NCBI RefSeq assembly: GCF_044762745.1 | Contig: NZ_JBIWEX010000009.1 | Span: 81,619-145,618, forward strand | Source: Psychrobacillus sp044762745 | GTDB lineage: Bacteria; Bacillota; Bacilli; Bacillales_A; Planococcaceae | Direction: 5' to 3' | DNA length: 64,000 nt | Shown: positions 23,746 to 33,080 of the stretch, piece by piece | How positions within the stretch are numbered: position 1 is the first letter of the stretch | Layout of the letters: each line of letters opens with the position of its first letter | The notes under the pieces: generated by a model | The model's database searches: none | Told to the model about the DNA's origin: nothing | The model's input: only the letters and a program-made list of their open reading frames with translations | Translations under genes and position numbers: made by a program

Positions 23746-23785
23746 ATTTGAACAATTTTCATGTAATTGTTCAAATATCTTTCTT
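23746..23785 (+). terminator. Intrinsic terminator of thyA-folA
   Basis: ATTTGAACAATT and AATTGTTCAAAT arms (12 bp perfect) followed by ATCTTTCTTT. Confidence 0.75.
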
Positions 23786-23821
23786 TAATTCATACAGTAT
23801 AGTATATGGCTGTTAAATAAG

Positions 23822-23851
23822 TTTACAAGGTGCCGTACTTCTTCTTATAAT
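23822..23851 (+). promoter_or_regulatory. SigA-type promoter before the DegV-family gene
   Basis: TTTACA, 18-base spacer, TATAAT; the start codon lies 29 bases downstream. Confidence 0.55.
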
Positions 23852-23879
23852 AGTACGTATAGAGGAAGGAAGAGATAGA

Positions 23880-24719
23880 GTGCCTAAAGTCCATATCGTA
23901 ACTGATTCTACAGCTGACATAACAAAAGAGCTGATAGAACAATATAATATTCACATTGTACCACTTTCCATTCATATAGATGGGGAATCATACATCGATG
24001 GTGTTACGATTCATCCAGAAGAGTTTGTAGATAAGATGGCTAAATCAAAAGAATTGCCTAAATCATCCCAGCCGGCTGTTGGTGTTTTTCAAGAGTTATA
24101 TGATAAGCTAGGTGCAAATGGAGATCGAGTTATTTCGATTCATATGACAGGAACTATGAGTGGTACTGTTAAATCTGCTCAAGCTGCTGCTGAAATGTCT
24201 ACATCTGATGTGACGGTGATTGATTCCCAATTTATTTCGTTTGCATTAGGTTTTCAAGTGGAGGAAGCAGCTAAAATGGCGGCAAAAGACCATCCAGTTG
24301 AAATGATTATACAAAAGGTAAAAGAAACTTGTGAAAAGACAAAATTATTGGTAGTAGTAGATACATTAGAAAATTTAGTAAAAGGTGGACGTATAGGGAA
24401 AGGAAAAGCTATGTTAGGATCTTTGCTTTCCATTAAACCAATTGCGAGTTTGACAGATGGAGAATATACACCTGTTGCGAAAGTACGAAGCCATAAACAA
24501 GTTGTCAATTATTTGTTTAATGAATTTTTGAAAGACACGAAAGGGAAAATCGTAAAGAAGGTAGGCATCTCCCATGCAAATGGATTTTCCATGGCTACCC
24601 CATTAAAGAACCTAATCGAGGAAACTGGATTTAAGCAAATTCAGATGTCTTTTACCTCACCTGTAATTAGTACGCATACAGGTCCTGGTGCTATTGGATT
24701 TATGTATATGACAGAATAG
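23880..24719 (+). CDS. DegV family fatty-acid-binding protein
   Basis: A 279-residue protein of the DegV (FakB-like) family, which bind a fatty acid and present it to the kinase FakA in phospholipid synthesis. Family marks are IVTDSTADITKEL at the N-terminus, the SQPAVGVFQELY and HMTGTMSGTVKSA segments, LVVVDTLENLVKGGRIG in the middle, and HTGPGAIGFMYM at the end. Start is GTG 23880 after AGGAAGAG. It stands alone with its own promoter and a short hairpin behind it. Confidence 0.92.
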   Translation: MPKVHIVTDSTADITKELIEQYNIHIVPLSIHIDGESYIDGVTIHPEEFVDKMAKSKELPKSSQPAVGVFQELYDKLGANGDRVISIHMTGTMSGTVKSAQAAAEMSTSDVTVIDSQFISFALGFQVEEAAKMAAKDHPVEMIIQKVKETCEKTKLLVVVDTLENLVKGGRIGKGKAMLGSLLSIKPIASLTDGEYTPVAKVRSHKQVVNYLFNEFLKDTKGKIVKKVGISHANGFSMATPLKNLIEETGFKQIQMSFTSPVISTHTGPGAIGFMYMTE

Positions 24720-24725
24720 TGAACA

Positions 24726-24753
24726 GGCAGGGAAAAGAAGATTCCCTGCCTTT
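24726..24753 (+). terminator. Intrinsic terminator (weak T-run)
   Basis: GGCAGGGAA and TTCCCTGCC arms, then TTTAAT. Confidence 0.6.
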
Positions 24754-24776
24754 AATGATAAATAAAGGGGTTAATA

Positions 24777-25583
24777 ATGAAATATATTGTTGGTTTTTTA
24801 TGTATATTCTTACTTTCAGGTTGCACATCAAGTGAGCTAAAGGAGGTAAGCTTCTCAGAAAAAGAGTCCGTTTTGTTTGAAGAGTATGTTATTCCTTTTT
24901 CCTTTTTTCCGAGAACGATCCAACTTGTTGGACTTGGAGATTCACTTACACAAGGCGTTGGAGACGAATTAAAAGGCGAAGGATATATTGGTCGACTACA
25001 AAAAGAAATTTCACAGTATAAAGGAATAGAAGAGGTTATTTTAACCAATACTGCGAAAAGAGGACGTCGAAGTGATCAACTATTAAAAATGCTAAAAGCG
25101 GGAGAAATCGATCATCAGCTACGAAAAGCAAATATTATTACACTAACGATCGGCGGTAATGATATGATGAAAGTAGTGAAGAAAGATTTATTCAATTTAC
25201 GTGTAGAAGCATTTGAAAAAGAATTAGTGAAATTTGAACAAAACTATGATGAAATATTAGAAGAAATTCGAGAGATTAATAGCAACGCTCCAATTATTCT
25301 TCTTGGTCTTTACAATCCTATCAGTGCAGTAACAGATGAAAAAAGCGAACTTGATGAGATTTTAGCAGATTGGAATAATAGCATTGAAACGATGGCATAT
25401 AGCGATACAAATGCTTGTTTTGTACCAATCGATCAACTTTTTGTGACGAATGCGAATTTAGTGTATCATACGGACTTTTTTCATCCTAATAGTAAAGGAT
25501 ATGAATTGATTGAAGAGGCTTTAATCAATTCTTTAGAAGATTGTGGTTTAATTAATGAACGAAATAGGGAAATGTTGTTTTAA
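24777..25583 (+). CDS. ypmR: SGNH/GDSL-type lipoprotein hydrolase YpmR
   Basis: A 268-residue lipoprotein: signal peptide with lipobox LLSGC (Cys16), then an SGNH hydrolase domain. Block I is GLGDSLTQG with nucleophile Ser56, block III is TIGGNDM with the Gly-Asn pair, and block V is TDFFHPNSKGY with the Asp/His of the triad. It should act as an esterase or lipase on the outer face of the membrane; the substrate is unknown. With ypmS and the msrA/msrB pair it reproduces the B. subtilis ypm-ypp gene order. Confidence 0.9.
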   Translation: MKYIVGFLCIFLLSGCTSSELKEVSFSEKESVLFEEYVIPFSFFPRTIQLVGLGDSLTQGVGDELKGEGYIGRLQKEISQYKGIEEVILTNTAKRGRRSDQLLKMLKAGEIDHQLRKANIITLTIGGNDMMKVVKKDLFNLRVEAFEKELVKFEQNYDEILEEIREINSNAPIILLGLYNPISAVTDEKSELDEILADWNNSIETMAYSDTNACFVPIDQLFVTNANLVYHTDFFHPNSKGYELIEEALINSLEDCGLINERNREMLF

Positions 25584-25595
25584 GGAGTTGTTTAC

Positions 25596-26168
25596 ATGAA
25601 TAAGTGGAAGATTGCATTTTTTTTGTTGCTAATTGTTATTTTAGGCAGTATAGGAACAGCTATATATTGGGTAACAACTCCATCTGAAACTATGCCATTG
25701 GAAGCACCAAAAGTAATCCCTGGTGGAAATATTCTAACAGTTCATGCGACAAAAGAAAATTTTCAAGGAATCGCTAATTCATATCTTAAAAAAGCGATGA
25801 AAGGCAAGCCGCTTCCCTTACAACTAACAGTGGATGATCAAATAGTGTTATCTTCGGAACTAACAATCTTCTCCCTTAACTTTCCAGTTAAAATGTATTT
25901 TGAGCCGTATGTGGAAGAGGGCGGGAATATTCGACTAGAGCAAACTTCCTTAGAGGTAGGGCAAGCGAAACTCCAACCAGAGGTCGTTTTGAAATTATTG
26001 CGAGATTCCATTGACTTACCTGAGTGGATCGTTGTAATGCCTGCAGAAAAGGAAGTACATATTCAATTAGCAAGTATTCCGATGTCTTCTGGGATTCATG
26101 TGCGAGCAAAAGAGTTGAATTTAGAGGAAGATATAATAACATTAGAAATAGTTATACCATCGAAATGA
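25596..26168 (+). CDS. ypmS: YpmS family membrane-anchored protein
   Basis: A 190-residue protein with an N-terminal membrane anchor (residues 4-25) and an extracytoplasmic domain; the DUF2140/YpmS pattern includes LPLQLTVDDQIVLSSEL and FPVKMYFEP. Its role is unknown. It begins 12 bases after ypmR with AAGGAGTTG, so the two form a unit, and it is followed directly by msrA. Confidence 0.88.
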   Translation: MNKWKIAFFLLLIVILGSIGTAIYWVTTPSETMPLEAPKVIPGGNILTVHATKENFQGIANSYLKKAMKGKPLPLQLTVDDQIVLSSELTIFSLNFPVKMYFEPYVEEGGNIRLEQTSLEVGQAKLQPEVVLKLLRDSIDLPEWIVVMPAEKEVHIQLASIPMSSGIHVRAKELNLEEDIITLEIVIPSK

Positions 26169-26178
26169 GGTGCAAAAA

Positions 26179-26703
26179 ATGGAAAAAGCTACATTTGCAG
26201 GAGGTTGTTTTTGGTGTATGGTTAAGCCCTTTGATTCATATGAGGGGATAGAAAAAGTGGAATCCGGTTATACAGGTGGTCATATGGAAAATCCAACGTA
26301 TGAACAAGTTTGCTCGAATGCAACGGGACATTATGAAGCAGTTCAAATTACATTCGATCCAGCAAAGTTTTCCTACGATCAGTTATTAGAAATCTTTTGG
26401 ATGAATATTGATCCTACAGACGATAACGGTCAGTTTTTTGATAGAGGTTCTTCTTATCAAACAGCGATATTCTATCACTCTGAGGAACAAAGAGAAAAAG
26501 CTGAAAACACAAAGGCCGCATTGGATGCATCAGGAAAATTTACTGTTCCTATTGCAACAAAGATTTTACCAGCTACGAATTTTTATGCTGCAGAAGACTA
26601 TCATCAAGACTATTATAAGAAAAATCCAGCACACTATAATCGATACTTTGTCGGTTCTGGAAGGGCAGCATTTGTAGAGAAAATGCGGGAGGTATTCAAA
26701 TGA
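26179..26703 (+). CDS. msrA: Peptide methionine-S-sulfoxide reductase MsrA
   Basis: A 174-residue enzyme that repairs the S-epimer of methionine sulfoxide in proteins. The active-site motif GGCFWC gives catalytic Cys10. Other family marks are GYTGGHMENPTYEQV, FDPAKFSYDQLL and EDYHQDYY. The start is set at ATG 26179 (MEKATFAGGCFWC), behind GAGGTG; an in-frame GTG at 26170 would overlap that site. It overlaps msrB by four bases, so both epimers are handled by one transcript. Confidence 0.96.
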   Translation: MEKATFAGGCFWCMVKPFDSYEGIEKVESGYTGGHMENPTYEQVCSNATGHYEAVQITFDPAKFSYDQLLEIFWMNIDPTDDNGQFFDRGSSYQTAIFYHSEEQREKAENTKAALDASGKFTVPIATKILPATNFYAAEDYHQDYYKKNPAHYNRYFVGSGRAAFVEKMREVFK

Positions 26704-27110
26704 AAGAAAAACTAACGGACATCCAATATTACGTAACACAACAAAATGGAACAGAGCCTCCATTTCAAAATGAGTATGACAAACATTTTGATGAAGGAAT
26801 TTATGTAGATATCGTTTCGGGGAAACCATTATTCCATTCAAAAGACAAATATGATGCAGGTTGTGGTTGGCCAAGCTTCACTAGACCAATTGAAGACCAA
26901 GAAGTAATCGAAAAATTCGACGACAGTCATGGAATGCGACGCGTCGAAGTAAGAAGTAAAACGGCGAATTCCCATTTGGGACATGTCTTCCCAGACGGAC
27001 CGAAAGAAGAAACAGGATTACGCTATTGTATAAATTCCGCATCCATGCGGTTTGTACCAAAAGATAAGCTAGTAGAAGAAGGTTACGAAGAATACTTGAA
27101 ATTATTTTAA
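26700..27110 (+). CDS. msrB: Peptide methionine-R-sulfoxide reductase MsrB
   Basis: A 136-residue partner of MsrA that reduces the R-epimer. Catalytic Cys110 is in GLRYCINSASMRF, and the likely resolving Cys55 is in AGCGWPSF. SHLGHVFPDGP is also typical. The four Cys of zinc-containing MsrB forms are absent, so this is the zinc-free type. ATG 26700 lies in the four-base overlap with msrA. Confidence 0.96.
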   Translation: MKEKLTDIQYYVTQQNGTEPPFQNEYDKHFDEGIYVDIVSGKPLFHSKDKYDAGCGWPSFTRPIEDQEVIEKFDDSHGMRRVEVRSKTANSHLGHVFPDGPKEETGLRYCINSASMRFVPKDKLVEEGYEEYLKLF

Positions 27111-27120
27111 GAAATTTGAA

Positions 27121-27153
27121 AAGCACGGAAGAGAAAATTTTTCTTCCGTGCTT
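27121..27153. terminator. Bidirectional intrinsic terminator
   Basis: AAGCACGGAAGA and TCTTCCGTGCTT arms, with A- and T-runs usable on both strands between msrB and the convergent chemoreceptor gene. Confidence 0.85.
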
Positions 27154-27161
27154 ATATCCAA

Positions 27162-29030
27162 TTATAGCTTAAACTCATTTACTACTTTTCGAAGCTCATC
27201 TGCCTGATGGGAAAGTTCAATTGCGGATGCATTGATCTCTTCCATTGCAGCGGAACCTTGCTCTGCCGCTGCAGCCGAAGTTTCGGTATTAGATGCTGTA
27301 TTTTCGGCAATCTGCGTAACTTCCACAAAAGATGCTGCTACTTCTTGACTAAAGTTAAGTGTATCTCCAATTTGATTAACCATTTTATCAATTATTGCAA
27401 TCGTATCATTCGTTTGTTGCATGATTTGTTCTAGTGAAGTGTTTGTTTCATTTGCCACTTCAACGCCTTTAATAACATTTTCTACACCTTGATGATTTTG
27501 TTGTACGATTGATACTACTTCGCTTTGGATGGATGTGACGATTCCAGTTACTTCTTTTGCAGCATCTCGTGATTGTTCTGCCAGTTTTCGGACTTCATCT
27601 GCAACGACTGCAAACCCTCTACCATGTTCTCCAGCTCGAGCTGCCTCAATCGCGGCATTTAAGGCAAGTAAGTTGGTTTGTTCTGCTATAGTAGTAATTG
27701 TTTTAATAATGGATGTAATTTCATACGATTTAGTTCCGAGAGCCTCTACGGTTTGAGAAGTATTAGCCATTGTTTCTTCAATGTTCATCATTACTTGAGA
27801 AGAGTGTTGAACAGATTCGCTACCTTTGCGAGCAGCTTCAATCATTTGATCCGTCGCTTCTTTTACAGATTGAGCATCATTGTTCAAGTATCTAGTTGCT
27901 TCTTCTAAAGAATTCATTTTTTGGATGGCAACGGTCATACTACGCATTGTATGTTCACTGCCTGTAGCTATTTCGTTCGTAGAGTCCGCAATAGATTGAA
28001 TCGTTACAGCAGTTTCATCAGACGAAGCCATTAATTCTTGTCCACTTGCCGAGACATTTTCAGTTAGCATGCTTACTCGTTTGACTAAGTTAGCAATGGA
28101 TCCTATTAAAATATTGGTGCTTTCTGCAATTTCAGAAAATTCATCTTTCGTACGAATCTTTACGCGTCTCGTTAAATCTCCACCTGCTTGTGCAATTTCT
28201 AATATAGAACGATTGATAGAGTAGGTGCTTCGCTTAATTGAATAGAAAAGATAAATTCCGAATGATAATGTTAATAAAACCGAAAAAATGGTTAGAGCAA
28301 CAAATAAAAAAAGCGAGTTATTATTTTCTTTTTTCAATAAAGCAATTTGTTTTGCATTATTTTTAGCTAATAATTCATTCATTGCCGCAATATGAACATC
28401 TACATAGCTCATTGCCGTTTTTCCGTTACCAGCGTTTATAATTTTTTGAGCGGCTTCAATACCTTTTGTATCTCTGAGTTCGATCACTCTTTCCGAATAT
28501 TGTAGATAGGTCATAAAAAATTGGTCGATCGATTGTATTTTTTGAAGTTCCTCTGGGCGATCTTTATATGTTTTATGTAATTCTTTTAAGTGTGTAACAA
28601 TCGCGTCTTTATTTTGTTTGTATGTTGTCTTATAATTTGTCTTACCTGTAATTACATAACTTTGCTCTGCATTGGCAAGTTGTGCAATTTCTGTCGAGAT
28701 TTGATTGACCATTATTTGCTCTTTCATATCTACATTTGTAAACGTTTCAAAAGCTTGTTGTGATGAAGACATTTTAGTAGAAGTTAAGATAAGCATGGAC
28801 ACTAAAATAATGATTAACACGGAAAATATTAATAAGACCCGTCCTCGAATGGAATGGAACATATTTGAATTAATCGTTCTAGTAAGTCTTTTATCCTTCC
28901 TACCCCTTTTGCTGGAGAGGGAGAAAGTATTGTTTTTATTAGTGGTGTTATCGTTCTTTTTCCTTCTTTTTTGAGTAAGCCATTGTAATGATTTTTTCTT
29001 TTGTTTAACATCTTTTATCAAAGCAACCAA
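27162..29030 (-). CDS. Methyl-accepting chemotaxis protein
   Basis: A 622-residue transmembrane receptor. After an unusual basic N-terminal stretch of about 60 residues comes a membrane helix (about 66-86), an extracellular helical sensor of CHASE3 type (about 90-230), a second helix (about 232-255), a HAMP linker and a long cytoplasmic signalling domain. The conserved tip is EQTNLLALNAAIEAARAGEH followed by GRGFAVVADEVRKLA. It controls CheA activity and so flagellar rotation. The start TTG at 29030 is uncertain; a later start would shorten the basic extension. It stands alone. Confidence 0.9.
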   Translation of the reverse strand: MVALIKDVKQKKKSLQWLTQKRRKKNDNTTNKNNTFSLSSKRGRKDKRLTRTINSNMFHSIRGRVLLIFSVLIIILVSMLILTSTKMSSSQQAFETFTNVDMKEQIMVNQISTEIAQLANAEQSYVITGKTNYKTTYKQNKDAIVTHLKELHKTYKDRPEELQKIQSIDQFFMTYLQYSERVIELRDTKGIEAAQKIINAGNGKTAMSYVDVHIAAMNELLAKNNAKQIALLKKENNNSLFLFVALTIFSVLLTLSFGIYLFYSIKRSTYSINRSILEIAQAGGDLTRRVKIRTKDEFSEIAESTNILIGSIANLVKRVSMLTENVSASGQELMASSDETAVTIQSIADSTNEIATGSEHTMRSMTVAIQKMNSLEEATRYLNNDAQSVKEATDQMIEAARKGSESVQHSSQVMMNIEETMANTSQTVEALGTKSYEITSIIKTITTIAEQTNLLALNAAIEAARAGEHGRGFAVVADEVRKLAEQSRDAAKEVTGIVTSIQSEVVSIVQQNHQGVENVIKGVEVANETNTSLEQIMQQTNDTIAIIDKMVNQIGDTLNFSQEVAASFVEVTQIAENTASNTETSAAAAEQGSAAMEEINASAIELSHQADELRKVVNEFKL

Positions 29031-29142
29031 CCCCTTCTTGATGTGTTACATAGTAATATCAATAAGTTTACTTGTTTTATGTTGTATTATCTACATTTTT
29101 ATGAATTTTCTATGTCTTTGTGACTAAAGGAGGAGAAAATAG

Positions 29143-29364
29143 ATGAAACAGTCTTTTTATTTATTTGCATTAAAGTTTCGTGGGGGTCAAAAGGAGGATA
29201 AAAAATCTCAGTTTGCGGAAAGCATGTTCCTACAACATGATTTCCCAAAAGCAGAAACCTCTTTTCATGCACTTTCACAGTATATTGAAGAACTAGCGCA
29301 CCCTATGCTTACGGCAAGCGTCTTTGATGAACTTTGGGAGTATTATACAGAAGGAAGCAGGTAG
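29143..29364 (+). CDS. yozE: YozE family protein (UPF0346)
   Basis: A 73-residue all-helical protein of the YozE_SAM-like family; the marks are SFYLFALKFRGG at the start, FAESMFLQHDFPK in the middle and LTASVFDELWEYY at the end. Structure in the family is known as SAM-like helical, but function is not. AAAGGAGGAG precedes the ATG. It lies 70 bases before deoD. Confidence 0.92.
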   Translation: MKQSFYLFALKFRGGQKEDKKSQFAESMFLQHDFPKAETSFHALSQYIEELAHPMLTASVFDELWEYYTEGSR

Positions 29365-29436
29365 CTTGTTCGTTGCAATTACGCCTAAAAAACGGTATTA
29401 TTAAGCAGATGCATATATAGAAATGAGGTTATATAA

Positions 29437-30141
29437 TTGAGTATTCATATTAGTGCAAAAAAAGGTGAAATTGCGGATACAATTTTACTACCAGGTGATC
29501 CGCTTCGCGCGAAGTATATCGCGGAAACATTTTTGGAAGATGTAGTTCAGTATAACGAGGTTCGTAATATGTTCGGATATACTGGTACATATAAAGGAAA
29601 ACGAATTTCTGTTCAAGGAACTGGAATGGGAGTCCCTTCAATTTCTATTTATGTTCATGAGTTAATGAATGACTATGATGTACAAAAACTAATCCGTGTT
29701 GGTACATGTGGAGCAATCCAAAAAGACGTAAAAGTACGTGATGTAATTATTGCACAAAGTGCTTCTACTGATTCTACTTTAAACAAAGTATTACTGGATG
29801 ATATTAGTTATGCTCCAACTGCCGATTTCGATTTGTTATATAAAGCATACAACGCTGGAAAAGATGCGGGATTGAACTTAAGAGTAGGTAATGTGTTCAC
29901 GGCAGATTTATTCTACAATGAAAATGCGCAAAATGAAAAATGGGCGGATTATGGAGTGCTTGCAGTAGAAATGGAAACTGCAGCTCTATATACATTAGCA
30001 GCTAAATTTGGACGCCAAGCACTTTCTGTATTAACAGTTAGTGATCATATTATTACTGGTGAAGCAACTTCTTCTGAAGAGCGTCAAACAACTTTCAACG
30101 ATATGATCGTTGTTGCATTAGAAGCAGCAATCCAGGACTAA
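29437..30141 (+). CDS. deoD: Purine nucleoside phosphorylase DeoD
   Basis: A 234-residue enzyme of the hexameric PNP-I family that splits purine (deoxy)ribonucleosides with phosphate for salvage. Start TTG 29437 follows GAGGTTATA. Family marks: SIHISAKKGEIADTILLPGD, RVGTCGA for phosphate, AVEMETAALY for ribose and base contacts, and SDHIITGEATSSEER with the catalytic Asp. It is followed by a terminator. Confidence 0.96.
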   Translation: MSIHISAKKGEIADTILLPGDPLRAKYIAETFLEDVVQYNEVRNMFGYTGTYKGKRISVQGTGMGVPSISIYVHELMNDYDVQKLIRVGTCGAIQKDVKVRDVIIAQSASTDSTLNKVLLDDISYAPTADFDLLYKAYNAGKDAGLNLRVGNVFTADLFYNENAQNEKWADYGVLAVEMETAALYTLAAKFGRQALSVLTVSDHIITGEATSSEERQTTFNDMIVVALEAAIQD

Positions 30142-30159
30142 GAGAGCAATAGTGAGAAT

Positions 30160-30187
30160 AGACTGTCATAAATGGCAGTCTTTTTTT
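30160..30187 (+). terminator. Intrinsic terminator of deoD
   Basis: AGACTGTC-ATAAAT-GGCAGTCT then TTTTTTT. Confidence 0.85.
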
Positions 30188-30216
30188 AAAATGATAATCA
30201 GTTTTTTGGGAAAAGG

Positions 30217-31707
30217 GTGAAAAAATTGGACGAACAACAGCAAAACAATGAAGAACCAAGACGATTAGAAGATACAAATCCTTCTAGTTACATTAAGATG
30301 AAACCATTTGTTTTTCTATTAACTATTTTTTCCCTAGTTGTAGTAACAGTTGCAATTACCATGCTTTCTTTGACATGGGGAAAAGAACAAGTGGTGAATC
30401 CTATTAATACCCAATCTGAACGCTCGGAGTTTTCTAAATTGTTCATGGCATATGACAAACTAGAAGCAGAATACTATAAAGATATAGATGAAGAAGCGAT
30501 TATTAACGGTGCGATAAATGGAATGATTGATGCGTTAGATGACCCTTATTCCGATTATATGAACGAAAGTGAAGCTTCCCGATTTAATGAGAGTATTTCT
30601 TCTAGTTTTCAAGGAATCGGAGCTGAAATACAAGAACGGGATGGTATTATTACGGTAGTTTCCCCGATTAAAAATTCTCCTGCTGAAAAAGCAGGGGTAT
30701 TACCGAATGATAAAATCATGGCGGTAGATGGAAAAGATATTCAAGGCTACAGTGCATCCGAAGCCGTTTTATTAATTCGAGGAAACAAAGGAACAGAAGT
30801 AACACTATCCATTAAACGTGGAGAAAACGCTACGATGGATGTCAAAATTGTACGAGATGAAATTCCGATTGAGACGGTTTACGCTGAAATGATAGATGAT
30901 CAAGTTGCACATATCATTATTTCTAGTTTTTCAACAAATACGTATGATGAGCTACTCACTGCCATTGAGGAAATGGATAGTGAAGGCATGAAAGCTTTAG
31001 TACTAGATGTTAGGCAAAACCCAGGTGGGCGTCTAGACACAGCAATCGATATTTCTAACTTGTTTGTGGAAGAAGGGAAACCAATTCTTCAAATTGAAGA
31101 TAAAGGAAATAAGATTGTTACACCGGCAACACCAGGTAAGCGAGTAGATGTTCCAGTAACTATTATTATCGATGAGGGAAGTGCTTCTGCATCGGAAATT
31201 TTAGCAGGTGCGTTGAGTGAATCCGCTAATGTTCCGTTAGTAGGTTTAAATTCATTTGGTAAAGGTACTGTTCAAACAGTAAATGATTTACCAGACGGAT
31301 CAAATATTAAAATTACGACTGCTAAATGGTTGACGCCAAAAGGAAATTGGATTCATGATAAAGGAATCGTTCCTGACTATGTAGTGGAATATCCTAGTTA
31401 TGCTATGTTATCACCAATAGATCCTTCTACTACATTAGAAGAAAGTCAGTCTTCTGAAGCCGTTCAAAATGCGAAAGAAATGCTTCAAGCAATTGGCTAT
31501 GAAGTTGGAGACATTAATGAGAAATTTGATGCCAAAATGACTGCAGCGGTGAAAAAGTTCCAAGTAGATAACAAGCTTGAAATCACCGGTAAACTTGCAG
31601 GTGACTCCACTTTCGTATTAATGGATAAAATTCGAGAAAAAATCGTCAATAACGATCCACAATTGGAAAAAGCAAAAGAAGTCGTTACAGAGCTATTAAA
31701 TAAATGA
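30217..31707 (+). CDS. S41 family carboxy-terminal processing protease (CtpB-like)
   Basis: A 496-residue protease with an N-terminal membrane anchor (about 31-52), a PDZ domain (about 110-190, with IGAEIQERDGIITVVSP), an S41 catalytic domain and a C-terminal peptidoglycan-binding domain (about 420-480). The catalytic Ser is in IDEGSASASEILAGAL and the Lys in FGKGTVQ. It acts outside the membrane, trimming protein C-termini; CtpB of B. subtilis cleaves SpoIVFA during sporulation. The start is GTG 30217 or TTG 30226; the latter has better spacing from AAGGGTG. Confidence 0.92.
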   Translation: MKKLDEQQQNNEEPRRLEDTNPSSYIKMKPFVFLLTIFSLVVVTVAITMLSLTWGKEQVVNPINTQSERSEFSKLFMAYDKLEAEYYKDIDEEAIINGAINGMIDALDDPYSDYMNESEASRFNESISSSFQGIGAEIQERDGIITVVSPIKNSPAEKAGVLPNDKIMAVDGKDIQGYSASEAVLLIRGNKGTEVTLSIKRGENATMDVKIVRDEIPIETVYAEMIDDQVAHIIISSFSTNTYDELLTAIEEMDSEGMKALVLDVRQNPGGRLDTAIDISNLFVEEGKPILQIEDKGNKIVTPATPGKRVDVPVTIIIDEGSASASEILAGALSESANVPLVGLNSFGKGTVQTVNDLPDGSNIKITTAKWLTPKGNWIHDKGIVPDYVVEYPSYAMLSPIDPSTTLEESQSSEAVQNAKEMLQAIGYEVGDINEKFDAKMTAAVKKFQVDNKLEITGKLAGDSTFVLMDKIREKIVNNDPQLEKAKEVVTELLNK

Positions 31708-31735
31708 AAAAGCTGGCCATTTTGGTCAGCTTTTT
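31707..31735 (+). terminator. Intrinsic terminator
   Basis: AAAAAGCTG and CAGCTTTTT arms with an inner GG/CC pairing, behind the protease gene. Confidence 0.8.
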
Positions 31736-31762
31736 CAACACGTATAAAGGAGCAAACAAAAG

Positions 31763-32668
31763 ATGAAAGATGTCTATTTATTGAGCGGTTTTCTAGGTAG
31801 CGGGAAAACTTCGCTTTTATCTCACATAATTGTGCAATTTAAAGCAGAGGGGATAAAACCAGCAGTTATTATGAACGAACTTGGGAAGCTTCCTTTTGAT
31901 AGTAGAGCGGTAGATAATGAGGTTCCTTTGAAAGAAATGCTGGAAGGATGTATTTGTTGTACAGGATCTGAAAAAATGGAGGCACAGCTACAAATGCTTC
32001 TAGAGGACGAAGATTTTGACGTGCTATTAATAGAAACAACCGGTGCAGCACATCCTGTAGAAGCAATGGATGCAGTTCTTTCTCCTTTATTTGCAAGTAA
32101 GTTAAATATGAAAGGAATTATTACGGTTGCAGATTGCAAAAGATGGCTAGACCGTGACAAAATGACGCCGCAAACGAGAATGCTCTTTTTTGAGCAAATA
32201 AGACATGCGCATTTAATAGTAGCAAATAAAACTGATTTACTTACCGAAGCAGAAATATTAACGGTTACGATGCAAATACAAGGGTTAAATGAGTTAGCTC
32301 CTATTATACAAACTGCAAATAGTAAACTTCCTGTAAAATTATTAAAAAACATGGAAGCCACATTCCATGAAAAAGAGGTGCAAGAAGCAGCTATTGGAAA
32401 ACAACTATCGCTTTCTTCCCGATTACATACATTTCAAGAAGAACTAAATCAAGAAGAATTTGAAGAATGGGTTCGAAAGTTGCCAGATACTGTTTATCGA
32501 ATGAAAGGATATGTTCCATTAAAGGGGCATAAATATCCATATCTATTCCAATATGCTTATGGTACGGTGCAGTGGCTTCCAGAGTATATGAAAATGCCTC
32601 CTGAAATCGTTATTATAGGAGATCGAGTAGATAAATTAAAGATAATAGGGAGTAAATCCATTGATTGA
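31763..32668 (+). CDS. CobW/ZNG1-type GTPase metallochaperone
   Basis: A 301-residue COG0523 protein. The P-loop is GFLGSGKTS (residues 9-17), the metal-binding CxCC motif is GCICC (Cys63, 65, 66), and ANKTD is the base-recognition motif. A CobW C-terminal domain starts near 205. These GTPases move zinc or another metal into client proteins. No Zur box or metal-enzyme neighbour is evident, so the client is unknown. AAAGGAGC precedes the ATG; the next gene overlaps by eight bases. Confidence 0.88.
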   Translation: MKDVYLLSGFLGSGKTSLLSHIIVQFKAEGIKPAVIMNELGKLPFDSRAVDNEVPLKEMLEGCICCTGSEKMEAQLQMLLEDEDFDVLLIETTGAAHPVEAMDAVLSPLFASKLNMKGIITVADCKRWLDRDKMTPQTRMLFFEQIRHAHLIVANKTDLLTEAEILTVTMQIQGLNELAPIIQTANSKLPVKLLKNMEATFHEKEVQEAAIGKQLSLSSRLHTFQEELNQEEFEEWVRKLPDTVYRMKGYVPLKGHKYPYLFQYAYGTVQWLPEYMKMPPEIVIIGDRVDKLKIIGSKSID

Positions 32669-32921
32669 GGCATTTCAATTGTTATATAAAGAACGTAAAT
32701 GGACTAGTGAACTGCAAACGGAAGAACAGGTTCTTGAAGTGATAAAATCCGAGCTATTAGATGAATTTACACACCCAAGAGCAAGACTATCACCAGAAAA
32801 AAAGTTTTCGCTTGCTTTAGATAGAATAAGTTTAAGTACGTTGTCGTATGAAGAAAAGGAAATGATGATCAGGGTATATGAAGAGGAATATATAAATCTG
32901 TCAATAGATGATAGAACGTAA
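32661..32921 (+). CDS. Hypothetical protein coupled to the CobW-type gene
   Basis: An 86-residue helical protein starting at TTG 32661 inside the end of the CobW-type gene. It has no metal-binding motif and no family I recognise. Translational overlap suggests it works with, or is at least co-regulated with, the GTPase. Confidence 0.65.
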   Translation: MIEAFQLLYKERKWTSELQTEEQVLEVIKSELLDEFTHPRARLSPEKKFSLALDRISLSTLSYEEKEMMIRVYEEEYINLSIDDRT

Positions 32922-33001
32922 TATTTAAGTATAATGGTTAAGCTATCCAATTATTATGCGTGAAAAAGTCTTTTTTGATAGTGTTTTCGATTAAAATGGT
33001 C

Positions 33002-33050
33002 TCATTGGAATATTTTATGTCAATTTTTCTGCTTTTTTTGTGTTTACAAT
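33002..33050 (+). promoter_or_regulatory. Upstream box and -10 of first CAP gene
   Basis: The 17-bp box TCATTGGAATATTTTAT (33002-33018), 26 bases, then -10-like TACAAT (33045-33050). The same box, spacing and -10 precede the second CAP gene. Confidence 0.5.
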
Positions 33051-33080
33051 AGGGGGGCACAAAAGAAGGAGGAAATGAAA

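Noticed and set aside
23746..23776. ATTTGAACAATT palindrome as an operator
   Set aside because: Its position right behind folA and the following T-rich stretch make it a terminator.
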